Positions 35,498-44,353 are shown, counted from the stretch's first letter. The stretch: DNA of 64,000 bases from an uncultured Paracoccus sp. (GCF_947487305.1 NZ_CANKWH010000001.1:310001-374000), one strand, 5' to 3'. Made by a program: numbers and translations. The notes: a model not told the origin generated them from the letters alone.

Positions 35498-36190
35498 ATG
35501 AAACTGACCTGGCTTGGCCATTCCGGCTTTCGTCTCGAGATCGAGAAGGCAGTGATCCTGATCGATCCGTGGATGAGCGGCAACCCGGTCTTTCCCGAGG
35601 GTCGGCGCGACGAGGCGATCAAGGGCGCGACCCATATCCTTCTGACCCATGGCCATGGCGATCATAGCGGCGACACGCTGGCCATTGCCAAGGCCGAGGG
35701 CATTCCGGTCGTCGGCATCTATGACCTCATCAGCAGTTGGACCACGCATCAGGGCATCGAGGGCATCGGCTTCAACAAGGGCGGCACGGTCGATCTGGGC
35801 GGGGCCAAGGTGACGATGGTCAATGCCTGCCATTCCTCCTCGACCGAAGGCAGCGACGGCCCGATCTATGCCGGCAGCGAGGCGGGTTTCATGATCGCGG
35901 GCGAGGGTCACGTGATCTATGTCAGCGGCGATACCGACATCATGGCGGACATGGGCTGGATGGGCGAATATCACCAGCCCGATATCGGCATCCTCTGCGC
36001 CGGCGGGCATTTCACCATGGACATGGACCGCGCGGCCTGGGCGGCGAAGAGATATTTCGACTTCAAGACCGTCATTCCCTGCCATTACAAGACCTTCCCT
36101 CTGCTGGCGCAATCGGCGCAGCCGCTGATCGACGCCCTGCCCGGCGTGACCGTGCTGACCCCCGAAGTCATGGAACCGGTGACGCTGTGA
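35498..36190 (+). CDS. UPF0173 metal-dependent hydrolase (metallo-beta-lactamase fold)
   Basis: A 230-residue metallo-beta-lactamase-fold protein of the UPF0173 (YtkL-like) group. Metal ligands: HGHGDH in LLTHGHGDHSGDT (about 50-62), His in NACHSSS, Asp in YVSGDTD, and the final His in IPCHYKTFP. The start ATG follows GAGAAGGAG. It overlaps the aminopeptidase gene by four bases (GTGA). The physiological substrate of this group is not established. Confidence 0.9.
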   Translation: MKLTWLGHSGFRLEIEKAVILIDPWMSGNPVFPEGRRDEAIKGATHILLTHGHGDHSGDTLAIAKAEGIPVVGIYDLISSWTTHQGIEGIGFNKGGTVDLGGAKVTMVNACHSSSTEGSDGPIYAGSEAGFMIAGEGHVIYVSGDTDIMADMGWMGEYHQPDIGILCAGGHFTMDMDRAAWAAKRYFDFKTVIPCHYKTFPLLAQSAQPLIDALPGVTVLTPEVMEPVTL

Positions 36191-38001
36191 GCGCCTTCCA
36201 GCAATTCGAGGATGAAGGTTCGGCGGGCAATCACGCCGCGCGGCTGACGGGTTTGCGCGGTCAACTGGCCGAGGCCGGGCTGGACGCGTTCATCGTGCCG
36301 CGCGCCGATGCCCATCAGGGCGAATATGTGGCCGATGCCGATGCAAGGCTGCGCTGGCTGACCGGCTTCACCGGCAGCGCCGGCTTTGCCATCGCCACGG
36401 CGGACCGTGCGGGCCTGTTCGTCGATGGCCGCTACAAGGTGCAGGCGCGGGCGCAGGTCGATACCACGATCTACACCGTGATCGACTGGCCGGCGACCAA
36501 ACCCGCAGACTGGCTGCGCGAGGCGCTGCCCGAGGGCGGCACGGTCGGCTTCGATCCCTGGCTGCACACCCGCCGCGAGATCGAGGCGATCCGCAAGGGG
36601 CTGGAGGGCAGCGGCATAGCCCTGCTGGCCACCCAGGCGAACCCGCTGGATGCCGTCTGGACCGACCGCCCCGCCCCGCCGGTGGGCCGCGCGCGCATCC
36701 ATGGGGGTGATGTAGCGGGCGAGACGGCGGCAGCCAAGCGTGAGCGGATCGCGGCAGAGCTGCGCAAGGCCGGGCAGAAGACGGCGCTGCTGACCCTGCC
36801 CGATTCCATCTCGTGGCTCTTGAACATCCGGGGCAGCGACATTCCCCGCAACCCGGTGGTGCAAAGCTTTGCGCTGCTGGGCGATGACGGGCATGTGGCG
36901 CTGTTCGCCGCGCCTGAGAAGTTCGATCAGGCGCTGCGCAGCCATCTCGGCAATACCGTCACCATCGCCCCGCCCGATCAGCTGGGCGCCGCGCTGGATG
37001 CCGCCGAGGGGCCGGTGCGGCTTGATCCCGGCAGCGCGCCGGAAGCGGCCTTCCTGCAACTGGAGCTTTGCGGCACCACCATCGCGCCCGGCACCGATCC
37101 GGTGATCCTGCCGAAGGCGCTGAAAAATGCCGCTGAACTCGAGGGGATGCGCGCCGCCCATCGCCGCGATGCCGCCGCCATGGTCAACCTGCTGGCCTGG
37201 CTGGATGGGCGCGAGCCCGAGGGCCTGACCGAGATCGACGTGGTGGAAAAGCTGGAAAGCCTGCGCCGCGATCACGGTATTCTGGATATCAGCTTTGACA
37301 CCATCTGCGGCGTCGGGCCGAATGCCGCCCTGCCGCATTACCGGGTCAACCGCGACAGCAACCGGCCGCTGGTGGCGGGGGATATCCTGCTGATCGATTC
37401 CGGCGGGCAATACGCGGACGGCACCACCGACATCACCCGCACGCTGGCCATCGGCCCGGCGCGCGCGGATGCCATCGGGCCGAATACGGCGGTGCTCAGG
37501 GGCATGATCGCGCTCAGCCGGGCGCGTTTTCCGAAGGGCGTCGCGGGGGCGCATCTCGATGCGCTGGCAAGGCAGTTCCTCTGGGCCGAGGGTCTGGATT
37601 TCGACCATGGCACCGGCCACGGCGTCGGCGCGGCTTTGTGCGTCCACGAGGGGCCGGCGCGGATCAGCCGGGTCAGCGAGATCGCGCTGGACGAGGGCAT
37701 GATCCTGTCGAACGAGCCGGGTTATTATCGCGAGGGGGCATTCGGCATCCGCATCGAGAACCTGGTCGCCATCCGCAAGGTCGAGGCCGAACCGGGGCGC
37801 GAGATGCTGGGTTTCGAGACGCTGACACTCTGCCCCATCGACCGGCGGCTGATCGATCTGGCGGTCCTGTCGCCCGAGGACATCGACTGGCTGGATGCCT
37901 ATCACGCGCGGGTCCGGGACGAGATTGCCCCGCTGGTCGAGGGCGCGGCGCGGGACTGGCTGACCCGTGAGACCCGGCCCCTGCACGACGTGACGGCCTA
38001 G
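36187..38001 (+). CDS. Xaa-Pro aminopeptidase (peptidase M24B, aminopeptidase P)
   Basis: Cleaves the N-terminal residue from peptides with proline second. The 604-residue three-domain form has two creatinase-N-like domains (about 1-300) and a pita-bread M24 domain with metal ligands in IDSGGQYADGTTDITRT (two Asp), GTGHGVG (His), LSNEPGYY (Glu) and GIRIENLV (Glu). The GTG start at 36187 overlaps the UPF0173 stop. The same frame is open further upstream, but that part lies inside the UPF0173 gene and encodes low-complexity shadow. Confidence 0.93.
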   Translation: MSAFQQFEDEGSAGNHAARLTGLRGQLAEAGLDAFIVPRADAHQGEYVADADARLRWLTGFTGSAGFAIATADRAGLFVDGRYKVQARAQVDTTIYTVIDWPATKPADWLREALPEGGTVGFDPWLHTRREIEAIRKGLEGSGIALLATQANPLDAVWTDRPAPPVGRARIHGGDVAGETAAAKRERIAAELRKAGQKTALLTLPDSISWLLNIRGSDIPRNPVVQSFALLGDDGHVALFAAPEKFDQALRSHLGNTVTIAPPDQLGAALDAAEGPVRLDPGSAPEAAFLQLELCGTTIAPGTDPVILPKALKNAAELEGMRAAHRRDAAAMVNLLAWLDGREPEGLTEIDVVEKLESLRRDHGILDISFDTICGVGPNAALPHYRVNRDSNRPLVAGDILLIDSGGQYADGTTDITRTLAIGPARADAIGPNTAVLRGMIALSRARFPKGVAGAHLDALARQFLWAEGLDFDHGTGHGVGAALCVHEGPARISRVSEIALDEGMILSNEPGYYREGAFGIRIENLVAIRKVEAEPGREMLGFETLTLCPIDRRLIDLAVLSPEDIDWLDAYHARVRDEIAPLVEGAARDWLTRETRPLHDVTA

Positions 38002-38004
38002 ACA

Positions 38005-38036
38005 GGGGGGGGCGGGCCGACGAACCCGCCCCCCCC
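38005..38036. terminator. Bidirectional terminator hairpin between aminopeptidase P and purU
   Basis: A perfect 12-bp stem of almost only G:C pairs: eight G, C, three G (38005-38016) pair with three C, G, eight C (38025-38036), with an 8-base loop. It fills the 38-bp gap between two convergent genes. No U tract follows, so it may be a strong pause or Rho-assisted site. Confidence 0.65.
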
Positions 38037-38039
38037 CTC

Positions 38040-38924
38040 TCAGCCCATCAGTTCCGAGGCATAGCTGCCGGGCGAGGCCGGGAAGACCACGGTCTTGTCG
38101 CCGTTCAGGAAGACCCGGCGGCGGATATGGGCATGGATCGCCCGGGCCAGCACCTGCGCCTCGACATCGCGGCCAAGCGAAACGTAATCCTCGGCGCTTT
38201 GGGCATGGGTCACGCGGATCGTGTCCTGCTCGATGATCGGGCCTTCATCCAGATCGGCGGTGACGTAATGGCTGGTCGCGCCGATCAGCTTCACGCCTCG
38301 CTCATAGGCCTGCTTGTAGGGGTTCGCGCCCTTGAAGCTGGGCAGGAAGCTGTGATGGATGTTGATGATCCGCCCCGACATCTTCCGGCACAGATCGTCC
38401 GACAGCACCTGCATGTAGCGCGCCAACACCACCAGTTCGGCCCCGGTTTCCTCGACCACGCGGGTGATCGCCGCCTCGGCCTCGGGCTTGTTCTCCTTGG
38501 TGACCTTGATGCGGTGGAAGGGGATGTCGTGGTTCACCACCACCTTCTGGTAATCCATGTGGTTCGAGATCACCGCCACGATCTGGATCGGCAGGGCGCC
38601 GATCCGCGCGCGGTAAAGGAGGTCGTTCAGGCAATGGCCAAAGCGCGAGACCATGATGATGACCTTCATCTTCTCGGCCTCGTCATGGAAGGAATAGGTC
38701 ATGCCGAAAGGTTCGGCGACTGCGGCAAAGCCCTGGTCCAGCGCCGTCAGGGCGGCACCGGTTTCCGGCGTGAAGCTGATCCGCATGAAGAAATTGCCGG
38801 TCTCGGGGTCGTCATATTGGGTCGAGTCGGTGATGTTGCAGCCCTCTGCCGCCAGGTAGGTCGAGATCGCGGCGACGATCCCGCGGGTCGAGGGGCAGGT
38901 CACGGTCAGGCAGAACTTGGTCAT
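38040..38924 (-). CDS. purU: Formyltetrahydrofolate deformylase
   Basis: PurU hydrolyses 10-formyl-THF to formate and THF. The 294-residue protein has an N-terminal ACT domain (about 1-80, CPSTRGIVAAISTYLA) and a formyltransferase-like domain with catalytic Asn/His in INIHHSFLPSFKGANPY and Asp in TADLDEGPII. The ATG at 38924 (MTKFCLTVTCP) is preferred; an upstream in-frame ATG lies at 39008. It is located 3' of a globin gene and folD and next to tmm. In methylated-amine users FolD and PurU turn methyl groups into formate and regenerate THF, which fits the rest of this locus. Confidence 0.95.
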   Translation of the reverse strand: MTKFCLTVTCPSTRGIVAAISTYLAAEGCNITDSTQYDDPETGNFFMRISFTPETGAALTALDQGFAAVAEPFGMTYSFHDEAEKMKVIIMVSRFGHCLNDLLYRARIGALPIQIVAVISNHMDYQKVVVNHDIPFHRIKVTKENKPEAEAAITRVVEETGAELVVLARYMQVLSDDLCRKMSGRIINIHHSFLPSFKGANPYKQAYERGVKLIGATSHYVTADLDEGPIIEQDTIRVTHAQSAEDYVSLGRDVEAQVLARAIHAHIRRRVFLNGDKTVVFPASPGSYASELMG

Positions 38925-39004
38925 GGATTGGTCCTTGCTGGACGGCGCCGGATGCGGGTCCCGGGCAGACTGTCGGGTCGATTTCGGAGGGTTCGTGATG
39001 ATGT

Positions 39005-39457
39005 TCATTTTCTGACGGTCCCGGTTGTGGAGGGTGTGGAAATCTCGGTGCCGGGGGGCATCCCCCAGTCTTCAAGGTCATTGACCAGCATCAGGCAAAT
39101 CTTGCGAAACCTGTCCCGCAGCCGGTCGATCTCGGGACCGGCAAGGCCGTTCCGGGCCAGCGCCTTGTCCATGCAGGCAAGCCAGTCTTCGGCATCCTGC
39201 GCCCGGATCGGGATATGGCCGTGCATGTGGCGCAGGTCCATATGGCCGTGCCTTTCGAGGTAGTATCGCCGCCCGCCAAGGAAGCCGCTGAGGAAGTTGA
39301 ACTGCTCCTGCCGCACATGGGCAAGGCCGTGACCGCGCAGATGCAGCCGGCGCAGGCTCTCGCCCTCGGGCAGGGCCTCGATCAGGTCATAGAAATCCTC
39401 GACCAGGTGGCGCAGGGCGGGCTCGCCGCCGATGCGGTCGATCATCTGTCCGGACAT
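39005..39457 (-). CDS. Truncated-hemoglobin-like (group II) globin
   Basis: A 150-residue globin of the truncated group II type. Signs: FYDLIEALPEG in helix B/C, HLRGHGLAHVRQEQFNFLSGFLGG, and the proximal-His region LRHMHGHIPI with the candidate F8 His (fifth position), then the group-II tryptophan in EDWLACMDKAL. The C-terminus carries a short Thr-rich tail. It lies between purU and folD in the same direction (80 bp after the purU ATG; 33 bp before the folD stop). Its role here is unknown: oxygen supply, NO or peroxide detoxification are possible. Confidence 0.82.
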   Translation of the reverse strand: MSGQMIDRIGGEPALRHLVEDFYDLIEALPEGESLRRLHLRGHGLAHVRQEQFNFLSGFLGGRRYYLERHGHMDLRHMHGHIPIRAQDAEDWLACMDKALARNGLAGPEIDRLRDRFRKICLMLVNDLEDWGMPPGTEISTPSTTGTVRK

Positions 39458-39490
39458 GCTGGCCCTCCTTCCCCGGTCATGGCACGGCCC

Positions 39491-40432
39491 CTAGGCGGTC
39501 AGCCCGGCCGGCGCCTCCAGCCCATTCGCACGGCAGGCGGCGGTCAGGGTATTGGCCATAAGGCAGGCGATGGTCATCGGCCCGACCCCGCCCGGCACCG
39601 GGGTGATTGCCCCGGCCACGCTTGCGGCGCTGGCGTAATCCACGTCGCCCACAAGCACCGTCTTTCCGTTCCGCTCGATGCGGTTGATGCCCACATCGAT
39701 CACCGTCGCCCCGGGCTTCACCCAGTCACCCCCGATCATCCCGGGCCGGCCAACCGCCGCGACAAGAATATCGGCGCGGCGGCAGAGCTCGGCGAGATCC
39801 TTCGTGCGGGAATGGGCGATGGTCACGGTGCAGCTGTCGCCCAGCAAGAGCTGCACCATCGGCTTGCCGACGATGTTCGAGCGGCCGACGACCACGGCGT
39901 TCATCCCCGACAGGCTGCCATGCAGGTCGCGCAGCATCATCAGGCACCCCAGCGGCGTGCAGGGCACGATTGCCTTCTGCCCGGTGCCGAGAAGCCCGAC
40001 ATTCGAGATGTGGAAGCCATCGACATCCTTGGCCGGGTCGATGGCGTTGATGACCAGATCGGCGTTCAGATGGCCGGGCAGCGGCAATTGCACCAGGATG
40101 CCGTGAACCGCCGGATCGCTGTTCAGCCGGTCGATCAGCGCCAGCAATTCAGCCTCAGACGTCTCGGCGGGCAGCTTGTGCTCATAAGAATTCATCCCGA
40201 CCTCGAGCGTCTGCTTGCCCTTCGAGCGCACATAGACCTCGCTGGCCGGGTCCGCGCCGACCAGCACCACCGCGAGACCCGGGGTGAGGCCATGCTCGGC
40301 CTTGAGCCGGGCGACGTGCTGCGCGACCTCGGCCCGCACCTGTGCCGCGAAGGCCTTGCCGTCGATGACGCGGGCCTCGGCCGGATTTTCGCCTGAGGCT
40401 GGGGCCAGCGCGATATCGGTTTTCAGTGCCAT
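39491..40432 (-). CDS. folD: Bifunctional methylene-THF dehydrogenase / methenyl-THF cyclohydrolase
   Basis: FolD oxidises 5,10-methylene-THF to 10-formyl-THF. The 313-residue protein has the catalytic Tyr-Lys pair in [40 protein letters not shown], the NADP-binding GRSNIVGKP and [10 protein letters not shown]. It begins with an extra 22 or so residues ([20 protein letters not shown]) before the usual IDGKAFA start. Transcribed with the globin and purU genes; a palindrome lies about 100 bp upstream. Confidence 0.97.
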   Translation of the reverse strand: MALKTDIALAPASGENPAEARVIDGKAFAAQVRAEVAQHVARLKAEHGLTPGLAVVLVGADPASEVYVRSKGKQTLEVGMNSYEHKLPAETSEAELLALIDRLNSDPAVHGILVQLPLPGHLNADLVINAIDPAKDVDGFHISNVGLLGTGQKAIVPCTPLGCLMMLRDLHGSLSGMNAVVVGRSNIVGKPMVQLLLGDSCTVTIAHSRTKDLAELCRRADILVAAVGRPGMIGGDWVKPGATVIDVGINRIERNGKTVLVGDVDYASAASVAGAITPVPGGVGPMTIACLMANTLTAACRANGLEAPAGLTA

Positions 40433-40531
40433 TCGGGTCCAACTCCGTCAGCTTGCCTGTCCTCGGGCGGGTCCCAGCCCGTGCGTCAGGCGATTTGATC
40501 ACATTCCTGATGATAAAATATTATTAGTATT

Positions 40532-40559
40532 GGTCAAATGTTCGATCGTGTGTTTGACC
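40532..40559. promoter_or_regulatory. Palindrome upstream of folD, candidate operator
   Basis: GGTCAAA (40532-40538) and TTTGACC (40553-40559) are perfect 7-bp inverted arms 21 bp apart centre to centre (two helical turns), with CGATCG at the middle. Directly to the left lies an AT-rich stretch (40518-40530). Read on the minus strand the right-hand arm supplies TTGACC, a plausible -35 element for folD. The binding protein is unknown. Confidence 0.45.
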
Positions 40560-40719
40560 CGAGAATTTGCAGGCCGACCCTGCGCTTCCCCCCTTGAGGC
40601 TTGATCTTTCAGGCACAGCTCGCGCGACCTCCGCCCAACAACCAGCATCAGCCCGCAGCATCACGAGCCGGGGGGCAACTCGCTGCTGCGGACTGATGGG
40701 GCCAGCCGGACAGGCCGGG

Positions 40720-42063
40720 CTAGTTCCGCAGATAGGCAACCATGGAATCGTCCAGCGCGTCCTTCCACGGCGTGTGGTGGACCGGCGCCATCGTCCCGGT
40801 GATGACCGAGCGATAGCGGTGGTTCCTGAAGCCCATGATGTCCTGCTTCTTGTGCTCCTTCCACTCGTAGAAGGCCTCGCAGGCGCCATCCACGTCGAAG
40901 CTGGGATAGTCGGTCTCGGCGATCAGCTCCTTGACGTAATCGCCCTGGTAATGGATCGCGTCATGCGCATCGACGCCCGCATCCTCGCCGGCCACGCGCG
41001 CCGCGACATCCGCCAGCATGGTCGCCGTATCGCTCGGCACCGCGATGCGGCCCATGATCGCATCGCGCACCCACCAGGCCTGCGCATCGAACATGTTGAA
41101 GGTGAACCACTGGTCCTGCATCCCGAGATAGAAAAGCTTCGGGTTATAGACCCAGACCACCCCCTTGTAGAGATCGGCCGCCGCCAGCCGGTTCGCCGTC
41201 TTCAGCCGCAGATCGTCGGGCAGGAAAGGGAAATGGTGCTTGTAGCCGGTGCAGAGAATCACCGCATCGACCTTTTTCGAGCTGCCATCGGCGAAATAGG
41301 CGGTGGATTCGTCCATCCGCTCGAGCTTCGGGACCTCTTTCCAGTTCTCCGGCCAGTTGAAGCCCATCGGCGCGTTGCGATAGGCGACCGTGATCGACTT
41401 GGCGCCGTATTTCCAGCATTGCGAGCCGATATCTTCGGCCGAATAGGACGAGCCCAGCAGCAGCAGGTCCTTGCCGGCAAACTCGCGCGCGTCGCGGAAA
41501 TCATGGGCGTGCAGCACCCGGCCATTGAAGCGATCGAAGCCCGGGTATTCCGGCACGTTCGGCACCGAGAAATGGCCCGAGGCGACGATCACGTTGTCGA
41601 ACTCTTCATCATACATCCGGTCGTTCTTCAGGTCATGGACGGTGACGGTGAATGCCTCGGTCTTGGGGTCATAATTGACCATGCGCACGGTGGTCGAGAA
41701 GCGGATCCAGTCGCGCACCCCGGCCTTCTTCACCCGGCCCTCGATATAGTCGAACAGCACCGCGCGCGGCGGGTAGGAGGCGATCTGCTGGCCGAAATGT
41801 TCCTCGAAGGCATAGTCGGCGAATTCCAGCCCCTCCTTGGGGCCGTTCGACCAGAGATAGCGATACATCGAGCAATGCACCGGCTCGCCATTCTCGTCGA
41901 GCCCGGTGCGCCACGTATAGTTCCACAGCCCGCCCCAGTTCGACTGCTTCTCGAAGCAGACGATCTCGGGGATCTCGGCGCCCTGCTGGCGGGCCGACTG
42001 GAAGGCCCGAAGCTGCGCCAGACCGGACGGACCGGCGCCAATCACCGCGACTCGCTTGTTCAT
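40720..42063 (-). CDS. tmm: Trimethylamine monooxygenase (flavin-containing)
   Basis: Tmm oxidises trimethylamine to TMAO with NADPH and O2. The 447-residue flavoprotein has the FAD motif [11 protein letters not shown] (9-19), the FMO fingerprint [11 protein letters not shown] (FxGxxxHxxxF), and the NADPH site [11 protein letters not shown]. The segments [18 protein letters not shown] and [19 protein letters not shown] are essentially those of marine-bacterial Tmm, so I assign it with confidence rather than as a generic FMO. The ATG at 42063 follows a strong AGGAGG site. It is divergent from a binding-protein gene; two TGGT-N4-ACCA palindromes lie between. Confidence 0.95.
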   Translation of the reverse strand: MNKRVAVIGAGPSGLAQLRAFQSARQQGAEIPEIVCFEKQSNWGGLWNYTWRTGLDENGEPVHCSMYRYLWSNGPKEGLEFADYAFEEHFGQQIASYPPRAVLFDYIEGRVKKAGVRDWIRFSTTVRMVNYDPKTEAFTVTVHDLKNDRMYDEEFDNVIVASGHFSVPNVPEYPGFDRFNGRVLHAHDFRDAREFAGKDLLLLGSSYSAEDIGSQCWKYGAKSITVAYRNAPMGFNWPENWKEVPKLERMDESTAYFADGSSKKVDAVILCTGYKHHFPFLPDDLRLKTANRLAAADLYKGVVWVYNPKLFYLGMQDQWFTFNMFDAQAWWVRDAIMGRIAVPSDTATMLADVAARVAGEDAGVDAHDAIHYQGDYVKELIAETDYPSFDVDGACEAFYEWKEHKKQDIMGFRNHRYRSVITGTMAPVHHTPWKDALDDSMVAYLRN

Positions 42064-42075
42064 GAAGAACCTCCT

Positions 42076-42091
42076 ATTGGTATGGACCAAT
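42076..42091. promoter_or_regulatory. Palindrome TGGT-N4-ACCA, proximal to tmm
   Basis: ATTGGT-ATGG-ACCAAT is a perfect 6-bp inverted repeat placed just upstream of the tmm ribosome binding site. It resembles operators of FadR-family GntR regulators (TGGT/ACCA half-sites). A GntR/FadR gene lies 1.4 kb away. A second, similar site is at 42111-42122, 33 bp centre to centre. Confidence 0.55.
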
Positions 42092-42110
42092 TGTGATGAG
42101 TTGGTGCTTT

Positions 42111-42144
42111 TGGTTTGAACCAGATTGGCCAACTGGTATATATT
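42111..42144 (+). promoter_or_regulatory. Promoter with overlapping operator for the binding-protein gene
   Basis: A candidate sigma-70 promoter: -35 TTGAAC (42115-42120), an 18-base spacer, and -10 TATATT (42139-42144). The palindrome TGGT-TTGA-ACCA (42111-42122) overlaps the -35 box, so a bound repressor would block RNA polymerase. A further palindrome TTGGCCAA (42125-42132) lies in the spacer. Confidence 0.45.
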
Positions 42145-42174
42145 CTGTCAATCAAAATTTTTGCCTCTCGGTGG

Positions 42175-43521
42175 ATGAACGCAGAAATCTGCTCGCCATT
42201 GCCGAGAAAACCGGATCAGACTGCGGCGATGACCAGCGCAAGCTTTGCACAGAGACTGGCGATCAGGGGCGCCCTGCCCCGGCTCTCGGCCGGGGTCGAG
42301 GACACCATTGCCATCGGCTTCCTCGCGCCGCTGACCGGGCCGGTGCAATCCTGGGGCCTGCCGGGGCTGAATGGCTGCCAGATCTGGATCGACAGCATCA
42401 ATCGCCGGGGTGGTCTGGACCTGGGCGGGCGGCGCCATCCGGTGCGGCTGGTGCCCTTCGATTGCCGCTACGAGCCGGAACGCGCGATGACCGGGGTGCG
42501 CAAACTGGTGCAGGAGGATGACGTCAGGCTGCTGCTGACGCTTGGCGGCGACACGCTGGCGCCGATCATCGACTATCTGACCGACCGCAAGCTGCTGACC
42601 GCGACGCTGCTTCCCAGTGACCTCTCGCCCGACACGCCCTACCTGATCGCGCCAAGCGAGACCCACCCGGTCTATACCGTCACCGGCGTCGACTGGCTGG
42701 CCCGCAACCGCCCCGATCTGCGCCGGATCGCGCTCTGCAGCCAGACCGATGCGCTTGGCCTGCCCTCGCTGGCCACCTACCGCGCCGCCTCGGCCGCGGC
42801 GGGCCTGACTGTGGTTAAGGAAATTCGCTATGACCCGCAGGATCGCGATGCCGCGGGCATCATCGCCGCCATGCTGGAGGGCGCGCCCGATATCCTGTGC
42901 TTCTGCACCAGCACCACGCCGACGGTTCACGCCCTGACCGAGGCCGCCCATGCCGCCGGGTTCAGGGGCCAGCTCTTGTCCTGCACGCTCGATTCCTATG
43001 ACCGGCTGATCGCCCGCACCTCGCCCGGCTTCATGGAGGGGTTCGTCTTCCAGTTCCCCGATTTCGACGATCCGGCGCTGTCGGAAAAGGCCTTCTTCTT
43101 CAACCGCCCCAAGGATTTCTTCGACGAATACCAGCACCGCTTTCCCGGCAGCTGGAGCGCGGTGTCCTGGGAATATGCCGCCACGCTGGACATCTGGCGC
43201 GCGGCGGCGGAACGGGCGGGCACGATCAGCTCGCTCTCGGTGCTGGCGGCGATGAAGCAATCGGGCCGGGTCATGCACGCCTTTGGCCGCGCCGCGTGGT
43301 GGGGCGCGGATATCTTTGGCATCGACAATGCGCTGGTCGGCGACTGGCCGGTGGTGCAGCTGCAGGACGGCAAGGCGCGGATCGTGGAATTCGGCTCGGT
43401 CCCCGACTGGCTGGCCCGGCATGGCGCGCTGCTGAAGGCGCAGATGACGGAGCTGGGCCAGATGTGGGACCAGCGGCAGGTGCGCGCCAATGCCCGGATC
43501 GCGCTGGACCGGCGGGGTTGA
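42175..43521 (+). CDS. Type 1 periplasmic-binding-protein family protein without signal peptide
   Basis: A Leu/Ile/Val-type (AmiC/UrtA/FmdD-like) ligand-binding protein, 448 residues. The fold starts IAIGFLAPLTGPVQSWGLPGLNGCQIWIDSIN, with later landmarks LLTLGGDTLAPIIDYLTD, SCTLDSYDRLIA and YAATLDIWRAAAE. The start is uncertain: ATG 42175 follows the likely promoter, ATG 42229 is another choice. Neither gives a signal peptide, so the protein may be cytoplasmic, as AmiC is. Transcribed divergently from tmm and convergent with a GntR regulator gene; no ABC subunits are adjacent. It could be a sensor of TMA/TMAO or a scavenging binding protein. Confidence 0.8.
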   Translation: MNAEICSPLPRKPDQTAAMTSASFAQRLAIRGALPRLSAGVEDTIAIGFLAPLTGPVQSWGLPGLNGCQIWIDSINRRGGLDLGGRRHPVRLVPFDCRYEPERAMTGVRKLVQEDDVRLLLTLGGDTLAPIIDYLTDRKLLTATLLPSDLSPDTPYLIAPSETHPVYTVTGVDWLARNRPDLRRIALCSQTDALGLPSLATYRAASAAAGLTVVKEIRYDPQDRDAAGIIAAMLEGAPDILCFCTSTTPTVHALTEAAHAAGFRGQLLSCTLDSYDRLIARTSPGFMEGFVFQFPDFDDPALSEKAFFFNRPKDFFDEYQHRFPGSWSAVSWEYAATLDIWRAAAERAGTISSLSVLAAMKQSGRVMHAFGRAAWWGADIFGIDNALVGDWPVVQLQDGKARIVEFGSVPDWLARHGALLKAQMTELGQMWDQRQVRANARIALDRRG

Positions 43522-43525
43522 GGGT

Positions 43526-44254
43526 TCACACTTCCTGCAGCAACAGCTTCTGTTCCTCGACCAGGTGCAGCTTGATGAACTCGACCGCGGCCTCGATGTC
43601 GCGGGCGGCGATGGCGTTGAACAGGGTGTTGTAGCGCTGCTGATAATCGCCGATGCGCTTGGGCGTCAGGTGGCGGCGCAGCATGGCGGCGCGGAAATTC
43701 TGCCGGCAGGCGTCGATGGTCAGCCCGTAACAGGCTGCCAGCAACGGGTTGCCGCTGCCCTCGGCGATCTGGCGATAGAATTCTTCCTCCTGCCGGGCGA
43801 AGGCGGTGGCATCGGTGCGCACCTGTTCCATCTGCGACAGGGTCTCGCCAAGCGCCTCGATCTGGCGCGGCGCCATGTGGATGACCGCGAGCCGGATCAT
43901 TTCCGGCTCCAGGATGCCGCGCATGACCAGGTGGTGCAGCGGGCTGGTATTCGCCGCCAGCGCCGAGCCGGTGGAGTTGCGAAACTCCTCGCCCTGCTGG
44001 GCGACGAAACTGCCGCTGCCGGCGCGGCGGCGGATCACCCGTCGCGTCTCCAGCACGTCCAGCGCCTCGCGCACGGTGTTGCGGGCGACACCCAGCTCAG
44101 CGGCCAGCGTGCGTTCGGCCGGCAGCCGCTCGTCGACCTGGTACTCGCCGGCCTCGATCCGCGCCAGAAGCGTGTCGATCACCCCCTGCACGGTCGCGCC
44201 GATGGTTGCCTCGGCGGGATCGGGGGTCAGCAGCTGCATCCGTCGCGTGGTCAC
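43526..44254 (-). CDS. FadR-family (GntR) transcriptional regulator
   Basis: A 242-residue regulator with an N-terminal winged helix (about 20-88: GEYQVDERLPAERTLAAELGVARNTVREALDVLE, then RRRAGSGSFVAQ) and a C-terminal FCD effector domain (about 105-235) with metal/ligand histidines and Asp/Asn residues. Members bind small carboxylates or amines and usually repress. It ends 4 bp from the binding-protein gene stop, facing it. The palindromes between tmm and that gene have FadR-like half-sites, making this protein the best local candidate to bind them. Confidence 0.9.
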   Translation of the reverse strand: MTTRRMQLLTPDPAEATIGATVQGVIDTLLARIEAGEYQVDERLPAERTLAAELGVARNTVREALDVLETRRVIRRRAGSGSFVAQQGEEFRNSTGSALAANTSPLHHLVMRGILEPEMIRLAVIHMAPRQIEALGETLSQMEQVRTDATAFARQEEEFYRQIAEGSGNPLLAACYGLTIDACRQNFRAAMLRRHLTPKRIGDYQQRYNTLFNAIAARDIEAAVEFIKLHLVEEQKLLLQEV

Positions 44255-44328
44255 TTTCGGCCTCCGCCGTTTCTCGCGCCAAGACTAAGCCGGAACGGAG
44301 CCAAAGCTCAACCACGGCAGAACGCAAA

Positions 44329-44353
44329 CGGGCGGCCCGGAAGGGACCGCCCG
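44329..44353 (-). terminator. Hairpin terminator of the APC permease gene
   Basis: On the minus strand CGGGCGG-T-CCC pairs with GGG-CCGCCCG around a 4-base loop (one bulged base), followed by TTTGCGTT. It starts about 20 bp after the permease stop codon. Confidence 0.6.

Noticed and set aside
32582..36112. A continuous 1176-codon open frame on the minus strand
   Set aside because: It lies opposite glpX, recJ and the UPF0173 gene, is of low complexity (His, Arg, Gln, Ala-rich) and matches no family; a typical high-GC antisense shadow.
35737..36186. N-terminal 150 codons joined in frame to aminopeptidase P
   Set aside because: They overlap the UPF0173 gene in another frame and encode low-complexity sequence; the real start is the GTG at 36187.
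42175..43521. TmoX, the TMAO ABC-transporter binding protein
   Set aside because: TmoX is a betaine-type (type 2) binding protein with a signal peptide; this protein has the Leu/Ile/Val-type fold, no signal peptide and no ABC partner.
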